From an uncultured Collinsella sp. (lineage in GTDB: Bacteria > Actinomycetota > Coriobacteriia > Coriobacteriales > Coriobacteriaceae), in contig CAJLVJ010000046.1 of the NCBI GenBank assembly GCA_905210085.1, positions 1 to 14,890 on the forward strand: a DNA stretch of 14,890 nt. The letters are read 5' to 3'. Shown here piece after piece: positions 14,292 to 14,890 of the stretch (its first letter is position 1; each line of letters starts with the position of its first letter). The position numbers and the translations under genes are program-made. The notes under the pieces were generated by a model, which was not told where the DNA came from, did not search any database, and saw only the letters and a list, made by a program, of their open reading frames with translations.

Positions 14292-14320
14292 TTGCATCAA
14301 ACAGAAACCTTGAGTACTAT
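14292..14320 (+). promoter_or_regulatory. ridA promoter
   Basis: TTGCAT (14292-14297), a 17-base spacer and TACTAT (14315-14320) make a good housekeeping promoter. Just upstream, AATATTCTCGCA and AATATTCTTGCA form an AT-rich direct repeat (~14267-14296). Transcription should begin near 14327. Confidence 0.6.
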
Positions 14321-14328
14321 CCCAATCA

Positions 14329-14376
14329 AGCGCGGTGTTCAGACCGAACTGTGCCTCCCGGTGTGAACACCGCGCT
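14329..14376 (+). promoter_or_regulatory. Strong hairpin at the predicted 5' end of ridA mRNA
   Basis: A perfect 13-bp stem (14329-14341 with 14364-14376) is extended by ACCG/CGGT (14343-14346 with 14359-14362). It starts about two bases after the predicted transcription start. No T run follows, so it is not a terminator; mRNA stabilisation or an operator are possible. Confidence 0.6.
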
Positions 14377-14408
14377 CACGCTCTCTATCTGATCGTAAGG
14401 AGAAAAAC

Positions 14409-14786
14409 ATGAGCAAGACCGTCGTGTCTTCCGATAACGCACCCGCAGCCATCGGCCCGTATTCCCCCGGCATCCAGACCGGCAACATGGTGTTCCTGTC
14501 CGGCCAGCTGGGCATCGACCCCGCAACCGGCAAGATGCCCGAGGGCGTCGAGGCCCAGGCCAAGCAGTCCCTCGCCAACGTTGAGGCCCTGCTGACCGCT
14601 GCCGGCGCCACCTTTGCCGATGTCGTCAAGACCACGGTCTACCTGGCCGACATCGCCGACTTCGCCGCCGTGAACGAGATCTACGCCTCCAAGTTCGAGG
14701 CCCCGTTCCCCGCGCGCAGCGCCTTCCAGGTTGCCGCCCTTCCGGCTGGCGGTCTGGTCGAGATCGAGGTCGTTGCCGCTCTCTAA
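14409..14786 (+). CDS. ridA: RidA family enamine/imine deaminase
   Basis: The 125-residue protein has the normal YjgF/YER057c/UK114 length and motifs: APAAIGPYSPGIQ (11-23), VFLSGQLGIDP (28-38), VVKTTVYLADIADF (72-85), the substrate-carboxylate-binding arginine R103 in FPARSAFQVAALP, and VEIEVVA with E118 and E120. RidA hydrolyses reactive 2-aminoacrylate and related enamines made by PLP enzymes such as threonine dehydratase, protecting other PLP enzymes. It is cytosolic and trimeric. AAGGAG (14397-14402) lies 6 bases before the ATG. It is a single-gene unit divergent from the U32 operon with its own promoter and leader hairpin. Confidence 0.95.
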   Translation: MSKTVVSSDNAPAAIGPYSPGIQTGNMVFLSGQLGIDPATGKMPEGVEAQAKQSLANVEALLTAAGATFADVVKTTVYLADIADFAAVNEIYASKFEAPFPARSAFQVAALPAGGLVEIEVVAAL

Positions 14787-14815
14787 GGCGTTGGCCACAA
14801 CTAAACATGACATGC

Positions 14816-14834
14816 AAAAAGACCCTGCAGCGCG
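14816..14834 (+). terminator. Left half of an interrupted ridA terminator
   Basis: AAAAAGACCCTGCAGCGCG looks like the first arm of a standard hairpin terminator, but its complementary arm is not found within the window. The probable IS3-type end begins immediately after it. Confidence 0.4.
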
Positions 14835-14890
14835 TGTGAACTGCGCCCCAAATCTTGGACGCCCTAAATAGCGACTAGGCCGCGAGGGCC
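14835..14890. mobile_element. Probable IS3-family terminal inverted repeat and element start (runs off window)
   Basis: TGAACTGCGCCCCAAATCTT followed by GGAC (14837-14860) resembles IS3-family ends of the TGAACTGxxCCCCAAAAxTTGGACA type. It starts exactly where the terminator arm stops. No open frame of a transposase is visible in the 30 remaining bases, so the call rests on the repeat alone. Confidence 0.5.

Noticed and set aside
14329..14376. Riboswitch before ridA
   Set aside because: Only one simple stem is visible, without a recognisable aptamer or a terminator alternative.

Overview
This window looks like chromosomal DNA from a high-GC anaerobic actinobacterium of the Coriobacteriia, most like a gut Collinsella. 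That is an inference from GC-rich codon use, strong GGAGG ribosome sites, the mannose-class PTS with a LevR-type regulator, and the short palindromic repeats. No 16S or other marker gene is present to prove it.

Left part (1-7813). After the 3' end of an MTA/SAH nucleosidase gene (mtnN) and its terminator comes a 913-residue LevR/DagR-type PRD regulator. Six same-strand genes follow: mannose-family PTS EIIB, EIIC, EIID and EIIA, a DUF2961/GH172 glycoside hydrolase, and a ROK-type fructokinase. The unit ends at a perfect 21-bp hairpin terminator. The gene set suggests that a sugar containing fructose or a similar furanose is taken up and phosphorylated by the PTS, cut in the cytoplasm by the GH172 enzyme, and that free fructose is then phosphorylated by the kinase. 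The regulator's AAA+ domain has lost the sigma-54 contact loop, the Walker B acids and the arginine finger. The fructokinase appears to carry an in-frame deletion of about 50 residues near its C-terminus.

Decayed segment (7814-8500). The minus strand holds the last ~72 codons of a degV-like gene joined to the first ~22 codons and left-end hairpins of an IS200-type element. Beyond it are an orphan minus-strand terminator, a hairpin with a GGGGACAG loop, and a possible transposase scrap.

Middle (8500-10945). A Gfo/Idh/MocA oxidoreductase and a DeoR-family repressor form a two-gene operon behind a promoter surrounded by repeated GCGTATTTGTGCG-type sites. Downstream lies a 40-bp palindromic repeat in two identical copies. 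They bracket the operon terminator and three tandem ~55-bp palindromes with an ~80-bp period, in which paired base changes preserve the stem.

Right part (10942-14890). On the minus strand, a long U32-family protein (probable RNA hydroxylase) is followed 15 bases later by an RluA-family pseudouridine synthase; both suggest RNA modification. Divergently, ridA has a clear promoter and a strong hairpin at the predicted 5' end of its mRNA. After ridA, what looks like half a terminator stem is interrupted by a probable IS3-family terminal repeat, and the element runs off the window.
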